Source of the DNA: CAYVZZ01 sp964456185
GTDB lineage: Bacteria; Pseudomonadota; Gammaproteobacteria; Pseudomonadales; Alcanivoracaceae
Length of the DNA stretch: 14,570 nucleotides
Assembly: GCA_964456185.1 (NCBI GenBank)
Contig: CAYVZZ010000058.1
Coordinates: 1-14,570, forward strand
Direction of reading: 5' to 3'
Positions 1 to 7,184 of the stretch are shown here, piece after piece. Each line of letters begins with the position of its first letter. Position 1 is the first letter of the stretch. The position numbers and the translations under genes were made by a program. The notes under the pieces are model-generated. The model searched no databases, was not told where the DNA came from, and saw only the letters and a program-made list of their open reading frames with translations.

Positions 1-23
1 GTCTGTAAATCCTGTAACCCATT

Positions 24-29
24 AAGGAG
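24..29 (+). promoter_or_regulatory. Ribosome binding site of the FadB/FadJ-like gene
   Basis: AAGGAG lies eight bases before the ATG at 38. It is a near-perfect Shine-Dalgarno sequence and fixes the start. The 23 bases to its left hold no identifiable gene end in a frame I can assign. Confidence 0.7.
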
Positions 30-37
30 TATGAAGA

Positions 38-2209
38 ATGAGTGAATCAACTATCCGTTGGGAACAGGACGGCGACAATATTGTTACCCTGATCCTGGAC
101 GATCCCAATCAATCCGCCAACACCATGAATGAAGCCTATCTGCGTTCCATGCAGGCAACAGTTGAGCGGTTGGAAAAAGAGAAAGACAACATCGCTGGTG
201 TGATCATCACGTCGGCCAAGTCGACCTTCTTTGCTGGTGGCGATTTGAATGACCTAATCAAAGTCACTCCCGCTGATGCACCAAAAATGAAAGAAGGCCT
301 GGATGCCGGTCACGCCATGCTGCGCAAGCTGGAAACCTTGGGCAAACCAGTTGTGGCGGCCATTAACGGCACCGCACTGGGTGGTGGTTTGGAAATCACT
401 TTGGCCTGTCATCATCGTGTCGCCCTGAACAACCCGAAAACCCAGCTTGGCTTGCCGGAAGTCATGCTTGGCTTGCTGCCGGGTGCTGGCGGCGTCACGC
501 GTACCGTGCGTATGTTGGGTATTCAAGACGCGTTGATGAAAGTGTTGCTACAAGGCAAGCGCTTGAAAGTGGCGAAAGCGAAATCGCTTGGTTTGATCGA
601 TGAAATCGTCGAGACCAAAGACGAGATGCTGGAAAAAGCCCGCCAATTCATTAAAGCCAACCCGAAATCCCAACAACCCTGGGATAAAAAAGGCTACAAG
701 ATGCCCGGTGGCACGCCGACCAATCCCAAGCTGGCCATGAATCTACCGGCTTTTCCGGCCAACCTACGCAAGCAGCTTAAGGGAGCCAACTATCCTGCGC
801 CGCTGCGTATCATGGCGGCGGCTGTCGAAGGGGCACAAGTCGATTTCGACAATGCCTTGAAAATTGAAGCGCGTTATTTCCTGGAGCTGGTCACCGGCCA
901 AGTGGCCAAGAACATGACCAACGCCTTCTTCTTCAACCTGCAGGATATTAATGGCGGTGCCAGCCGTCCGGGTGACTTCCCCAAAGCCAAGGCTGAAAAA
1001 GTGGCCGTGCTGGGGGCCGGCATGATGGGCGCAGGCATTGCTTATGTCACCGCCCGTAGCGGTGCCGAAGTGGTGCTAAAAGATGTCTCTGTGGAAAACG
1101 CCGAGAAGGGCAAAGCCTACTCCGAGAAGATTCTCGACAAGCAGGTCAAGCGCGGCAAAATGACCAAAGAGAAGCGTCAGGAAGTGTTGGATCGCATTCA
1201 TCCCACTGCTGATGCCAACGATTTGCAGGGCGTGGACTTTGTCGTTGAAGCCGTGTTCGAAAACCCCGACCTCAAGAAGAAAGTCTTCCAGGAAATCGAA
1301 GACGTGGTGAAACCCGATGCCGTGCTTGGCTCAAACACCTCCACCTTGCCGATTACCGGCTTGGCCGAAGGCGTGAAGAAGCAAGAAAACTACATCGGCA
1401 TTCACTTCTTCAGCCCGGTGGACAAAATGCCACTGGTGGAAATCATCCGTGGTGCCAACACCAGCGATGAAACCCTGGCGCGCGTATTCGACTATGTGCT
1501 GCAAATCAAGAAGACGCCAATCGTCGTGCACGATTCCCGCGGCTTCTTCACCAGCCGTGTGATTGGCACCTTCATCAACGAAGCCATTGCCATGGTGGGC
1601 GAGGGCATTCACGCCTTGTCCGTTGAGCAGGCCGCCTTGCAAGCCGGTTATCCGGTTGGGCCGTTGAAGCTGATTGATGAAATCAACATGCGCTTGTCGC
1701 TGCACATTGCCGAGGAAACACGCAAGGCGCTGGAAGCCGATGGTCAAGACTTCCCCGAGCATCCCGGCCTCAAGATCATGGATAAAATGGTTAATGAGCT
1801 GGATCGCCCCGGCAAGAAAGACGGCAAAGGCTTTTACGAGTATTCCGATAGCGGCAAAGGCCACATTTGGCCTGGCTTGAAAGAGCAGTTTGGCGACGAT
1901 AAGGAAATCCCCTTTAAAGACATGCAAGAACGCATGCTCTTTATCGAAGCCATTGAAACCGTCAAATGCTTTGATGAAGGCGTGATGGACAGCATCGGTG
2001 ATGCCAACATCGGCTCCATCTTCGGCATTGGTTTCCCCGCCTGGAGTGGTGGTGTAATGCAATACATCAATCAATACGACGGCGGGCTGCAAGGCTTTGT
2101 CGAGCGTGCTGCCGAGCTGGAAAAAACCTATGGCGAGCGCTTTGCCGTGCCGCAGTCCCTCAAGGACAAGGCCGCCAAAGGCGAGCTATATGACTGCGCT
2201 TATGCCTGA
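38..2209 (+). CDS. Bifunctional enoyl-CoA hydratase / 3-hydroxyacyl-CoA dehydrogenase (FadB/FadJ-like)
   Basis: A cytoplasmic beta-oxidation enzyme of 723 aa, the size of a FadB/FadJ alpha subunit. It should hydrate 2-enoyl-CoA and oxidise L-3-hydroxyacyl-CoA with NAD. The N-terminal crotonase domain (about residues 5-200) shows the oxyanion-hole segments FFAGGD (64-69) and ALGGGLE (113-119), with the two expected catalytic glutamates at E119 and E141 (GLPEVMLG). The NAD-binding dehydrogenase domain starts near 320 with the Rossmann glycines GAGMMGAGIA (326-335). It carries SNTSTLPI (432-439) and the catalytic His456 in GIHFFSP, with Glu468 in PLVEII. The C-terminal dehydrogenase domain follows from about 500. 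The start is fixed by AAGGAG at 24-29, eight bases before the ATG. A partner thiolase is expected; none lies downstream, so it may be upstream of the window. FadB and FadJ cannot be separated from sequence alone, so no symbol is given. Confidence 0.93.
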   Translation: MSESTIRWEQDGDNIVTLILDDPNQSANTMNEAYLRSMQATVERLEKEKDNIAGVIITSAKSTFFAGGDLNDLIKVTPADAPKMKEGLDAGHAMLRKLETLGKPVVAAINGTALGGGLEITLACHHRVALNNPKTQLGLPEVMLGLLPGAGGVTRTVRMLGIQDALMKVLLQGKRLKVAKAKSLGLIDEIVETKDEMLEKARQFIKANPKSQQPWDKKGYKMPGGTPTNPKLAMNLPAFPANLRKQLKGANYPAPLRIMAAAVEGAQVDFDNALKIEARYFLELVTGQVAKNMTNAFFFNLQDINGGASRPGDFPKAKAEKVAVLGAGMMGAGIAYVTARSGAEVVLKDVSVENAEKGKAYSEKILDKQVKRGKMTKEKRQEVLDRIHPTADANDLQGVDFVVEAVFENPDLKKKVFQEIEDVVKPDAVLGSNTSTLPITGLAEGVKKQENYIGIHFFSPVDKMPLVEIIRGANTSDETLARVFDYVLQIKKTPIVVHDSRGFFTSRVIGTFINEAIAMVGEGIHALSVEQAALQAGYPVGPLKLIDEINMRLSLHIAEETRKALEADGQDFPEHPGLKIMDKMVNELDRPGKKDGKGFYEYSDSGKGHIWPGLKEQFGDDKEIPFKDMQERMLFIEAIETVKCFDEGVMDSIGDANIGSIFGIGFPAWSGGVMQYINQYDGGLQGFVERAAELEKTYGERFAVPQSLKDKAAKGELYDCAYA

Positions 2210-2237
2210 TTAATTCAACAGGTAAGCGTGACGCAAT

Positions 2238-2268
2238 AAAAACCGGGCCTTGTGCCCGGTTTTTATTT
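2238..2268 (+). terminator. Intrinsic terminator after the FadB/FadJ-like gene
   Basis: CCGGGC at 2243-2248 pairs with GCCCGG at 2254-2259 around a five-base loop. The stem is flanked by five A on the left (2238-2242) and five T on the right (2260-2264, then ATTT). This is a textbook Rho-independent terminator 28 bases after the stop codon. The A-tract means it could also work on the opposite strand, but no minus-strand gene ends here. Confidence 0.9.
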
Positions 2269-2363
2269 ATGTGGATGCCGAAACAGGACGCCGGTCTTTT
2301 GTGGTTTTGGCGTAGATTGCAGTGTACTTATTTAAGTTGTTTGACAAAATAATTGGTTTTCTC

Positions 2364-2369
2364 AAGGGA
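2364..2369 (+). promoter_or_regulatory. Ribosome binding site deciding the hydrolase start
   Basis: AAGGGA is six bases upstream of the ATG at 2376. It lies inside the reading frame that would begin at the GTG at 2322, which itself has no good Shine-Dalgarno sequence. This favours the shorter protein. Confidence 0.5.
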
Positions 2370-2375
2370 CTGTTT

Positions 2376-3278
2376 ATGCACCAAATGACATTAAGTGATG
2401 GCCAGCCACTACATGTGCGCGTGGTGGGGCGTGGCAAACCGGTCATTCTAATTCACGGTTTTGCTTCTCAATCAGCACACTGGCTTCCCAATGTGCTGCC
2501 GATGGCACGCCGTTTTCGTTTCATCATGCCCGACCTGCGTGGCTTTGGTGCTTCGCGATTAACCGAAATTACCGACACCAATGTGTTCGAACAATATGCG
2601 CGAGATCTGCACGAGGTAATCGAACACTTCGAGATTGATCGCTTTATTCTAGGTGGCATTTCCACTGGTGCTTACACCTGTCTGACCTACAACAAATTGT
2701 TTGGTTTTGATCGAGTAGAGCGCTACCTCAATATCGAGCATTCGCCGGAAGCGCTCATCCGTGAGGATTGGCAATATGGTCTTTTCGCCGACAAGCAAGA
2801 CGAGCTTTTTAAAGTATTTCGCGAGCTAAAACGCTTGGCGGATGAAGCCGGTGCCGATACACCTTACTGGTCGCTGCCGACTAAAACACGCCGCGCATTT
2901 GCCCTCACGCTGGCGCGTGTATTGGCGCGGGCAATCAATAAACCGGCATCCCGTTGTTTTGCTCGCAGCGTTGGTAAATATGCCGAACGACTGGTCGCAG
3001 GCCCAGTATTTCAGGTAGACAATTGGTATGCCTATATCCAGGTGATGGAATCGTTCATGAAAGGCAACGATACTCGTCCCTGGTTGTCACAAATCGACGC
3101 ACCTACCACACTGATGATCGGTGCCCGTTCGCGCTATTTTGCCACCGAAGGACAGTTGGCCATTCGTGAGCAAGTGCCCCATGCCAAGGTGGTAATGTTT
3201 GACAAATCCGGGCACATCCCCATGCTGGATGAACCTCTGCGTTTCCAACGCGAGTTCAACCGTTTTCTGTGCGCCTGA
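2376..3278 (+). CDS. Alpha/beta hydrolase-fold protein
   Basis: A 300-aa serine hydrolase of the alpha/beta fold; the substrate is unknown. The N-terminal HGF motif supplies the oxyanion hole. The nucleophile elbow GGISTG places the serine at residue 96 and the C-terminal SGHIPMLDEP supplies the histidine at 280. A long, arginine-rich cap lies between the elbow and the last strands. The usual aspartate after strand 7 is absent: the segment reads GARSRYF. The acid may instead be Glu121 in IEHSP, 25 residues after the serine, as in YbfF-type esterases whose acid follows strand 6. A GTG at 2322 would add 18 residues. I prefer the ATG at 2376 because AAGGGA at 2364-2369 sits six bases before it and the family fold starts there. 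The stop overlaps the ribosome binding site of the next gene. Confidence 0.82.
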   Translation: MHQMTLSDGQPLHVRVVGRGKPVILIHGFASQSAHWLPNVLPMARRFRFIMPDLRGFGASRLTEITDTNVFEQYARDLHEVIEHFEIDRFILGGISTGAYTCLTYNKLFGFDRVERYLNIEHSPEALIREDWQYGLFADKQDELFKVFRELKRLADEAGADTPYWSLPTKTRRAFALTLARVLARAINKPASRCFARSVGKYAERLVAGPVFQVDNWYAYIQVMESFMKGNDTRPWLSQIDAPTTLMIGARSRYFATEGQLAIREQVPHAKVVMFDKSGHIPMLDEPLRFQREFNRFLCA

Positions 3279-3286
3279 GGAGTGTT

Positions 3287-3679
3287 ATGACAACATCGCC
3301 AGATCTACTCACACTGACCAGCCATTACACGTTCGACGATACCTTGCAGCGTCTGCGTGAAGCATTTGCAGACAAAGGGCTGACAATCTTCGCCGAGATT
3401 GATCATCAGGCGGCTGCTAAAGCGGTCGGGCTGGATATGCCGCCCGCTAGCGTACTGATTTTTGGTAATCCCAAAGGTGGTACGCCATTGATGCAGGCGA
3501 ATCTGCAAGTAGCAGTGGAGCTGCCATTAAAAGTGCTGGTAAGTGAGCCGAAAAAAGGGCAGGTAGACGTGGTATGCGTTAAGGCCGCCGCCACAGGGGC
3601 GCGTCATGGCTTAAGCGACGAGCTAATCGCCGCCATTGCCGGTGCAGAAAAGCTAATTACTGCCGTGGTGTCTTCTTAA
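3287..3679 (+). CDS. DUF302 domain-containing protein
   Basis: A 130-aa protein without a signal peptide, so probably cytoplasmic. It is recognised as DUF302 from the order of its conserved parts: a strand and helix (SHYTFDDTLQRLREAF), then FAEIDHQAAA, then the conserved VLIFGNPKGGTPLMQ and the closing VELPLKVLV segment. The family has a small alpha/beta fold and no established biochemical role. The start is the ATG at 3287. GAGGAG at 3277-3282 precedes it by four bases and overlaps the TGA stop of the hydrolase (3276-3278), so the two genes should be translationally coupled. A GTG at 3269, inside the hydrolase gene, would add six residues and is less likely. The 3' end overlaps the 3' end of folE by four bases on the opposite strand. 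Confidence 0.85.
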   Translation: MTTSPDLLTLTSHYTFDDTLQRLREAFADKGLTIFAEIDHQAAAKAVGLDMPPASVLIFGNPKGGTPLMQANLQVAVELPLKVLVSEPKKGQVDVVCVKAAATGARHGLSDELIAAIAGAEKLITAVVSS

Positions 3680-4233
3680 CGACCGTGAACCAGTGACAAA
3701 AACTCGCGACGGGTGGCATCGTAGCGGCGCAAGCTATCGAGCATAACCGACGTGGTCATTGAGCTATTTTGCTTTTCCACGCCACGCATCATCATACACA
3801 TATGCTGCGCCTCGATAATGACACCTACACCTCGCGCATTGGTCACTTCTTTCACCGCGCTGGCGATTTCGTGAGTCAGGTTTTCCTGAATCTGCAAACG
3901 GCGAGCAAACATATCAACAATGCGGGCAAACTTGGACAAACCCAGCACCTTGCCACGGGGAATATACGCTATGTGGCATTTGCCGATAAACGGCAGTAGG
4001 TGATGCTCACAAAGCGAATAAAGCTCAATGTCTTTTACCACCACCATTTCATCGCTGGACGATTCGAAAACCGCGCCATTAACCACTTCTTCCAATGATT
4101 GGTTGTAGCCACGAGTTAAAAACTGAATGGCCTTTGCCGCCCGTTTAGGCGTGTCGCGCAGCCCTTCGCGGTCAGGGTTTTCACCAATGCCGGTGAGCAG
4201 GTCGTGGTAAAGTGCATCAAGCTGTTGTGTCAT
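3676..4233 (-). CDS. folE: GTP cyclohydrolase I (type I, FolE)
   Basis: Converts GTP to 7,8-dihydroneopterin triphosphate, the first step of tetrahydrofolate (and other pterin) synthesis. The protein is 185 aa, typical of the shorter bacterial FolE1 form. The zinc ligands are visible: C75 and H78 in LCEHHLLPF, and C146 in AQHMCMMMRG. Other family segments are NPDREGLRDTPKR (19-31), IPRGKVLGLSK (91-101) and RRLQIQENLT (111-120). The frame stays open upstream to 4467, but that extension has no family similarity. The ATG at 4233 is preceded by GGGAGG (4240-4245, minus strand) and is the real start. The gene is convergent with the DUF302 gene and divergent from the AraC regulator. Confidence 0.96.
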   Translation of the reverse strand: MTQQLDALYHDLLTGIGENPDREGLRDTPKRAAKAIQFLTRGYNQSLEEVVNGAVFESSSDEMVVVKDIELYSLCEHHLLPFIGKCHIAYIPRGKVLGLSKFARIVDMFARRLQIQENLTHEIASAVKEVTNARGVGVIIEAQHMCMMMRGVEKQNSSMTTSVMLDSLRRYDATRREFLSLVHGR

Positions 4234-4252
4234 GGTTGTCCTCCCGCGAGGG

Positions 4253-4258
4253 ATAATA
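4253..4258 (-). promoter_or_regulatory. Candidate -10 element of the folE promoter
   Basis: On the minus strand this reads TATTAT, close to the sigma-70 consensus, 19 bases before the folE ATG. It would give a very short leader. The -35 match at suitable spacing (TGTAAA with 17 bases) is weak, so this is a tentative call. Confidence 0.35.
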
Positions 4259-4362
4259 GACGGTTTGTGGCTCGATTTACATGGTAATTTATGCTTCTTT
4301 ACGCTTAACTGCGCCTTGTATGACCAAATAACCCTTGAAGGTGATTCGCTAAACAGGGTTAA

Positions 4363-5424
4363 ATGCTGGCGCATTGCTTTCGACTTGTCACGATGAATAT
4401 GACCAAAAAGAATTTCGTAACACAGCCCAACACCATTGGAGTACAGCGCGTTGTCAGTGTGCTGCAAGGGGCGGCCCGCTCGGGCGTGCAGGTGCCTAGC
4501 CTGTTAGCCAGCTGTGGTATTCCCCGCTCGTTGTTGGACGATCCCAATGGCCGCATCGACCGCGACACTTTTGTGCGCCTGCTCATGATGGTAATGCAGC
4601 AAACCCAAGACGAGTTTGTCGGCCTGGGGCAGGGGCGCAAATCCAAACCGGGCACCTTTAGCATGATGGCGCACGCCGTTGTAAATTGCGCCAACCTAGG
4701 GCGAGCCGTGCAGCGTGGCATTCGATTTTATGACATGTTCGATTTGCAGATGCAGGCTAGGCTGGAAGTGGAAGGTGGCCACGCCACAATCGTGGCGGAT
4801 GCTGATCCCCGTCTAGATTTCCGCGAAGTCATTCTCGAAACGCTGTTTTTATTGAGCTACCGCTTCATGGGCTGGCTAATCGGCAAGCCGGTCAAGCTAG
4901 AGAAAATGGAGTTTGATTTTGCCGACAGGGATGAAGAAAGACGCAATTTGTTCGACTGCGAGCTGGTGTTCAATGCGCCAGTTAACCGCCTCACCTTTAG
5001 TGCCGACTATCTTGAATTGCCCCTGGTACAAAATGAGCTGTCTTTATCGCGTTTCCTGAAAGACTCGCTAGCCCAGCTGTTGCAGGGAGGAGAGCGTGAA
5101 ATTGGGTTGCCCGCGCAAATCCGTGCGCTCTTGTCTAATGAATACGGCTACAACTTTCCTGATTTTCCCGAAGTTTGTGATGCGCTCAACATGACACCAC
5201 AAACCCTAAGGCGTCGTTTGAAAGATGCCGGCACCAGTTATCGAAAAATCAAAGACGACATCCGCGAAGAGGCGTCGATTCACTATTTGTCGAAGCCGGA
5301 ATTATCCATTGAAGAAATAGCCCTGCTAATGGGCTTTAGCGAAGCCAGCTCTTTTCACCGCGCCTTTAAAAAGTGGACCGGCGAAACCCCTTCAAGCTAT
5401 CGCCAAGCCCACTTTAATATTTAG
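4363..5424 (+). CDS. AraC-family transcriptional regulator with N-terminal arabinose-binding-type domain
   Basis: A 353-aa DNA-binding regulator of the OruR-like AraC subgroup. Residues of about 30-215 match the N-terminal ligand-sensing domain of this subgroup (VPSLLASCGIPRSLLDDPNGRID, then a region of FDLQMQARL type). The C-terminal 100 residues form the double helix-turn-helix: the first in ALNMTPQTLRRRLKDAG, the second in SIEEIALLMGFSEASSFHRAFKKWTG, ending with the TPSSYR signature. The ligand cannot be read from sequence. Regulators of this type often control lipid or amino-acid catabolism, so a link to the nearby acyl-CoA gene is possible but inferred. The start is uncertain: 4363 has AGGG four bases upstream, while ATGs at 4393 and 4399 lie closer to where the family fold begins. 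The gene is divergent from folE, and its stop overlaps the convergent membrane-protein gene by four bases. Confidence 0.88.
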   Translation: MLAHCFRLVTMNMTKKNFVTQPNTIGVQRVVSVLQGAARSGVQVPSLLASCGIPRSLLDDPNGRIDRDTFVRLLMMVMQQTQDEFVGLGQGRKSKPGTFSMMAHAVVNCANLGRAVQRGIRFYDMFDLQMQARLEVEGGHATIVADADPRLDFREVILETLFLLSYRFMGWLIGKPVKLEKMEFDFADRDEERRNLFDCELVFNAPVNRLTFSADYLELPLVQNELSLSRFLKDSLAQLLQGGEREIGLPAQIRALLSNEYGYNFPDFPEVCDALNMTPQTLRRRLKDAGTSYRKIKDDIREEASIHYLSKPELSIEEIALLMGFSEASSFHRAFKKWTGETPSSYRQAHFNI

Positions 5425-6107
5425 TCGGTGTATTGCAGGCCGATATTCAAGCTGGGTAAGCGGTGTGACTCCATGTAATACAGGTCGTAACCCGCTGTCA
5501 CGCTGAGATGGTCGATAATCGGGATGTTTAGGCCAAACCCAAAGTAGGGTGCGATGGATGCTTTGGACTGGCTTTGGCGAGGGATATCATCCACCGAGCG
5601 GGTGCCGTCAGTGAAATAAGTGAAGAAGGTGCTGTATTTACGCAGGTGATAATTATACAAGGCACCACCGGCGCGCACATAGAAATAATCCGAATCCAAT
5701 CGAATGCCCAAACTCAAGCTGGACAGGGTGAGTTCTCGAAATGTTTTTTCGGTGGCACTTTTGAAGTTGGTCGGAGGGTCATTGTATTCGCTCTTATCAA
5801 CTTGACGCTGATGCATGCTGTCACTCTCGCCAAACTGCTGATACCCCAACTCAACGCCATAACGCCATCCTGCCCACGTCATGTCGTTAAAATAGCCGCC
5901 CAGCAAGACATTAAAGCCACCTTGCCAGTCACCACCTAAATAATGCTGGTTGGTCTTGCTGCCCTGTAATGCAGCATAAAAGGTAACATCAGGGGCTTGC
6001 AGGCCAGTATTATAGTAGCCATAGTCGTCATCCGCTTGAGCGGGAGTAAATGCCAGCGGAAGCCATAAAAGGCAAGCAGCCAAGGCGAAGGTTTTTCTTG
6101 ATAGCAT
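5421..6107 (-). CDS. Exported, probably outer-membrane beta-barrel, protein
   Basis: A 228-aa precursor with a clear Sec signal peptide: a basic start (MLSRK), a hydrophobic core, and a likely cleavage after AQA at residue 25. The mature protein is rich in aromatic and glycine residues and alternates short polar turns with amphipathic strands. Examples are GWRYGVELGYQQFG, YFYVRAGGALYNYHLR and YFGFGLNIPIIDHLSVTAGYDLYYM. This pattern suits a small outer-membrane barrel of the OmpA/OmpW size class. The C-terminus (NIGLQYTD) lacks the usual final aromatic residue. I do not recognise a specific family. An upstream ATG at 6152 would put 15 residues ahead of the signal peptide and is rejected. The gene is divergent from rlmM with a 57-base gap. 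Confidence 0.75.
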   Translation of the reverse strand: MLSRKTFALAACLLWLPLAFTPAQADDDYGYYNTGLQAPDVTFYAALQGSKTNQHYLGGDWQGGFNVLLGGYFNDMTWAGWRYGVELGYQQFGESDSMHQRQVDKSEYNDPPTNFKSATEKTFRELTLSSLSLGIRLDSDYFYVRAGGALYNYHLRKYSTFFTYFTDGTRSVDDIPRQSQSKASIAPYFGFGLNIPIIDHLSVTAGYDLYYMESHRLPSLNIGLQYTD

Positions 6108-6141
6108 AAAACAGCATTTTCCAAAGATTGGCGAAAGCCAC

Positions 6142-6147
6142 ATTCTA
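6142..6147 (-). promoter_or_regulatory. Candidate -10 element of the outer-membrane protein promoter
   Basis: The minus strand reads TAGAAT, five of six matches to TATAAT, 34 bases before the ATG at 6107. The best -35 (TGTCCA, 18-base spacing) matches only three of six positions and would lie within the first codons of rlmM. Tentative. Confidence 0.3.
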
Positions 6148-6164
6148 AACAAGTGACCGAAGTA

Positions 6165-7184
6165 ATGGACAGTATCTTATTGTTAACACGCCCGGGTTTC
6201 GAGGCCGATTGTGCCGCCGAGTGGAATCAGCGCTGTAGCGCGTTGGGCTTGGCCGGTTATGCCAAGGCCAAAAAAGACACTGGCTGGCTAGAATGGGTAG
6301 TGTTGCAGGGAAACAGCCATGAGTTGCCCGACGAATGGGTTTTTGCCCGCCGCCAAATGCGTGTGATCAGCCCCTTTACCCTGGAAGAAACCGATCGGGT
6401 GAAGCAGTTATTACCGCTTTTGCCGGAAGGGAGACAATGGAAAAGCACCGAGCTACTACACGCCGACACCAATGAAGGCCGCAGCCTGACCAAGTTTTGC
6501 CGCGGGTTTACGCCACACTGGCAACGAGCACTCAAAAAGCAGGGCAAATTAAAAGCTGATGCAAGCGGTAAACTTGGGGTGTTTTTTCAGGATTCATGTC
6601 ATGGTTTTATCGGTGAAATAATCGGTAAGGACAAACCGCTTCCGCGCCTGCGATTATCCCATGAAGCGCCTAGCCGTTCGGCCATGAAGCTGGAAGAAGC
6701 CTTCTTATTTTTCTTTGATGACACCACAAGAGCCAAACACCTGCGCCCCGGCATGACCGCTGTCGATCTGGGTGCAGCACCCGGCGGCTGGAGCTGGTAC
6801 TTGGCTAGCCGTGGGCTAAAGGTCACCGGCATTGACCACGGCAAGATGCAGCTAGCGTTACTGGCGAATTATCCGGTGACACAAATCAGTGCCGATGCCT
6901 ATACCTGGCAGCCGCCAAGGCCGGTCAATTGGGTGGTGTGTGATGTGGTCGAAAAACCGGCACGCACCACCGCACTGATGTTGAAATGGCTGCAACAAGG
7001 CTGGGCAAAAGCTGCCGTATTTAATTTAAAGCTGCCCATGAAGCAGCGTTTTAAAACACTTCTGCCACTGCTAGAAAAGCTGGAAGACGGCTTGGCCGGT
7101 CAAGTGCAGTATCGCTTAGCGGCGCACCACCTGTATCACGACCGTGAAGAAGTCACCGTGCTGGTGGTGCCAACCAATGACTAA
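6165..7184 (+). CDS. rlmM: 23S rRNA (cytidine-2498-2'-O)-methyltransferase RlmM
   Basis: Methylates the 2'-OH of C2498 in the peptidyl-transferase region of 23S rRNA using S-adenosylmethionine. The protein is 339 aa, slightly shorter than the E. coli enzyme. The N-terminal THUMP-containing half begins with the family start LLLTRPGFEADCAAEW. The Rossmann methyltransferase half has the SAM-binding VDLGAAPGGWSWYL near residue 200. The K-D-K-E catalytic set appears as Lys175 (SAMKLEEAF), Asp260 (CDVVEKPA), Lys289 (FNLKLPMKQ) and Glu328/329 (DREEVTVLV). A GTG at 6153 would add four residues; the ATG at 6165 fits the family N-terminus better. The last eight bases overlap the start of the MFS gene. 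Confidence 0.95.
   Translation: MDSILLLTRPGFEADCAAEWNQRCSALGLAGYAKAKKDTGWLEWVVLQGNSHELPDEWVFARRQMRVISPFTLEETDRVKQLLPLLPEGRQWKSTELLHADTNEGRSLTKFCRGFTPHWQRALKKQGKLKADASGKLGVFFQDSCHGFIGEIIGKDKPLPRLRLSHEAPSRSAMKLEEAFLFFFDDTTRAKHLRPGMTAVDLGAAPGGWSWYLASRGLKVTGIDHGKMQLALLANYPVTQISADAYTWQPPRPVNWVVCDVVEKPARTTALMLKWLQQGWAKAAVFNLKLPMKQRFKTLLPLLEKLEDGLAGQVQYRLAAHHLYHDREEVTVLVVPTND

Noticed and set aside
1331..2092. A 253-codon open frame on the minus strand opposite the FadB/FadJ-like gene.
   Set aside because: It is low-complexity in His/Ala/Gly, has no family motifs, and lies wholly antisense to a well-supported enzyme. It is explained by codon bias of the real gene.
2341..2346. TTGACA as a -35 element for the alpha/beta hydrolase.
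   Set aside because: At 16-18 base spacing no acceptable -10 follows; the expected place holds the AAGGGA ribosome binding site.
4234..4467. An N-terminal extension of 78 residues on folE.
   Set aside because: No FolE similarity precedes MTQQLDALYH. A strong GGGAGG sits before the ATG at 4233, and the extension would overlap the start of the AraC gene.
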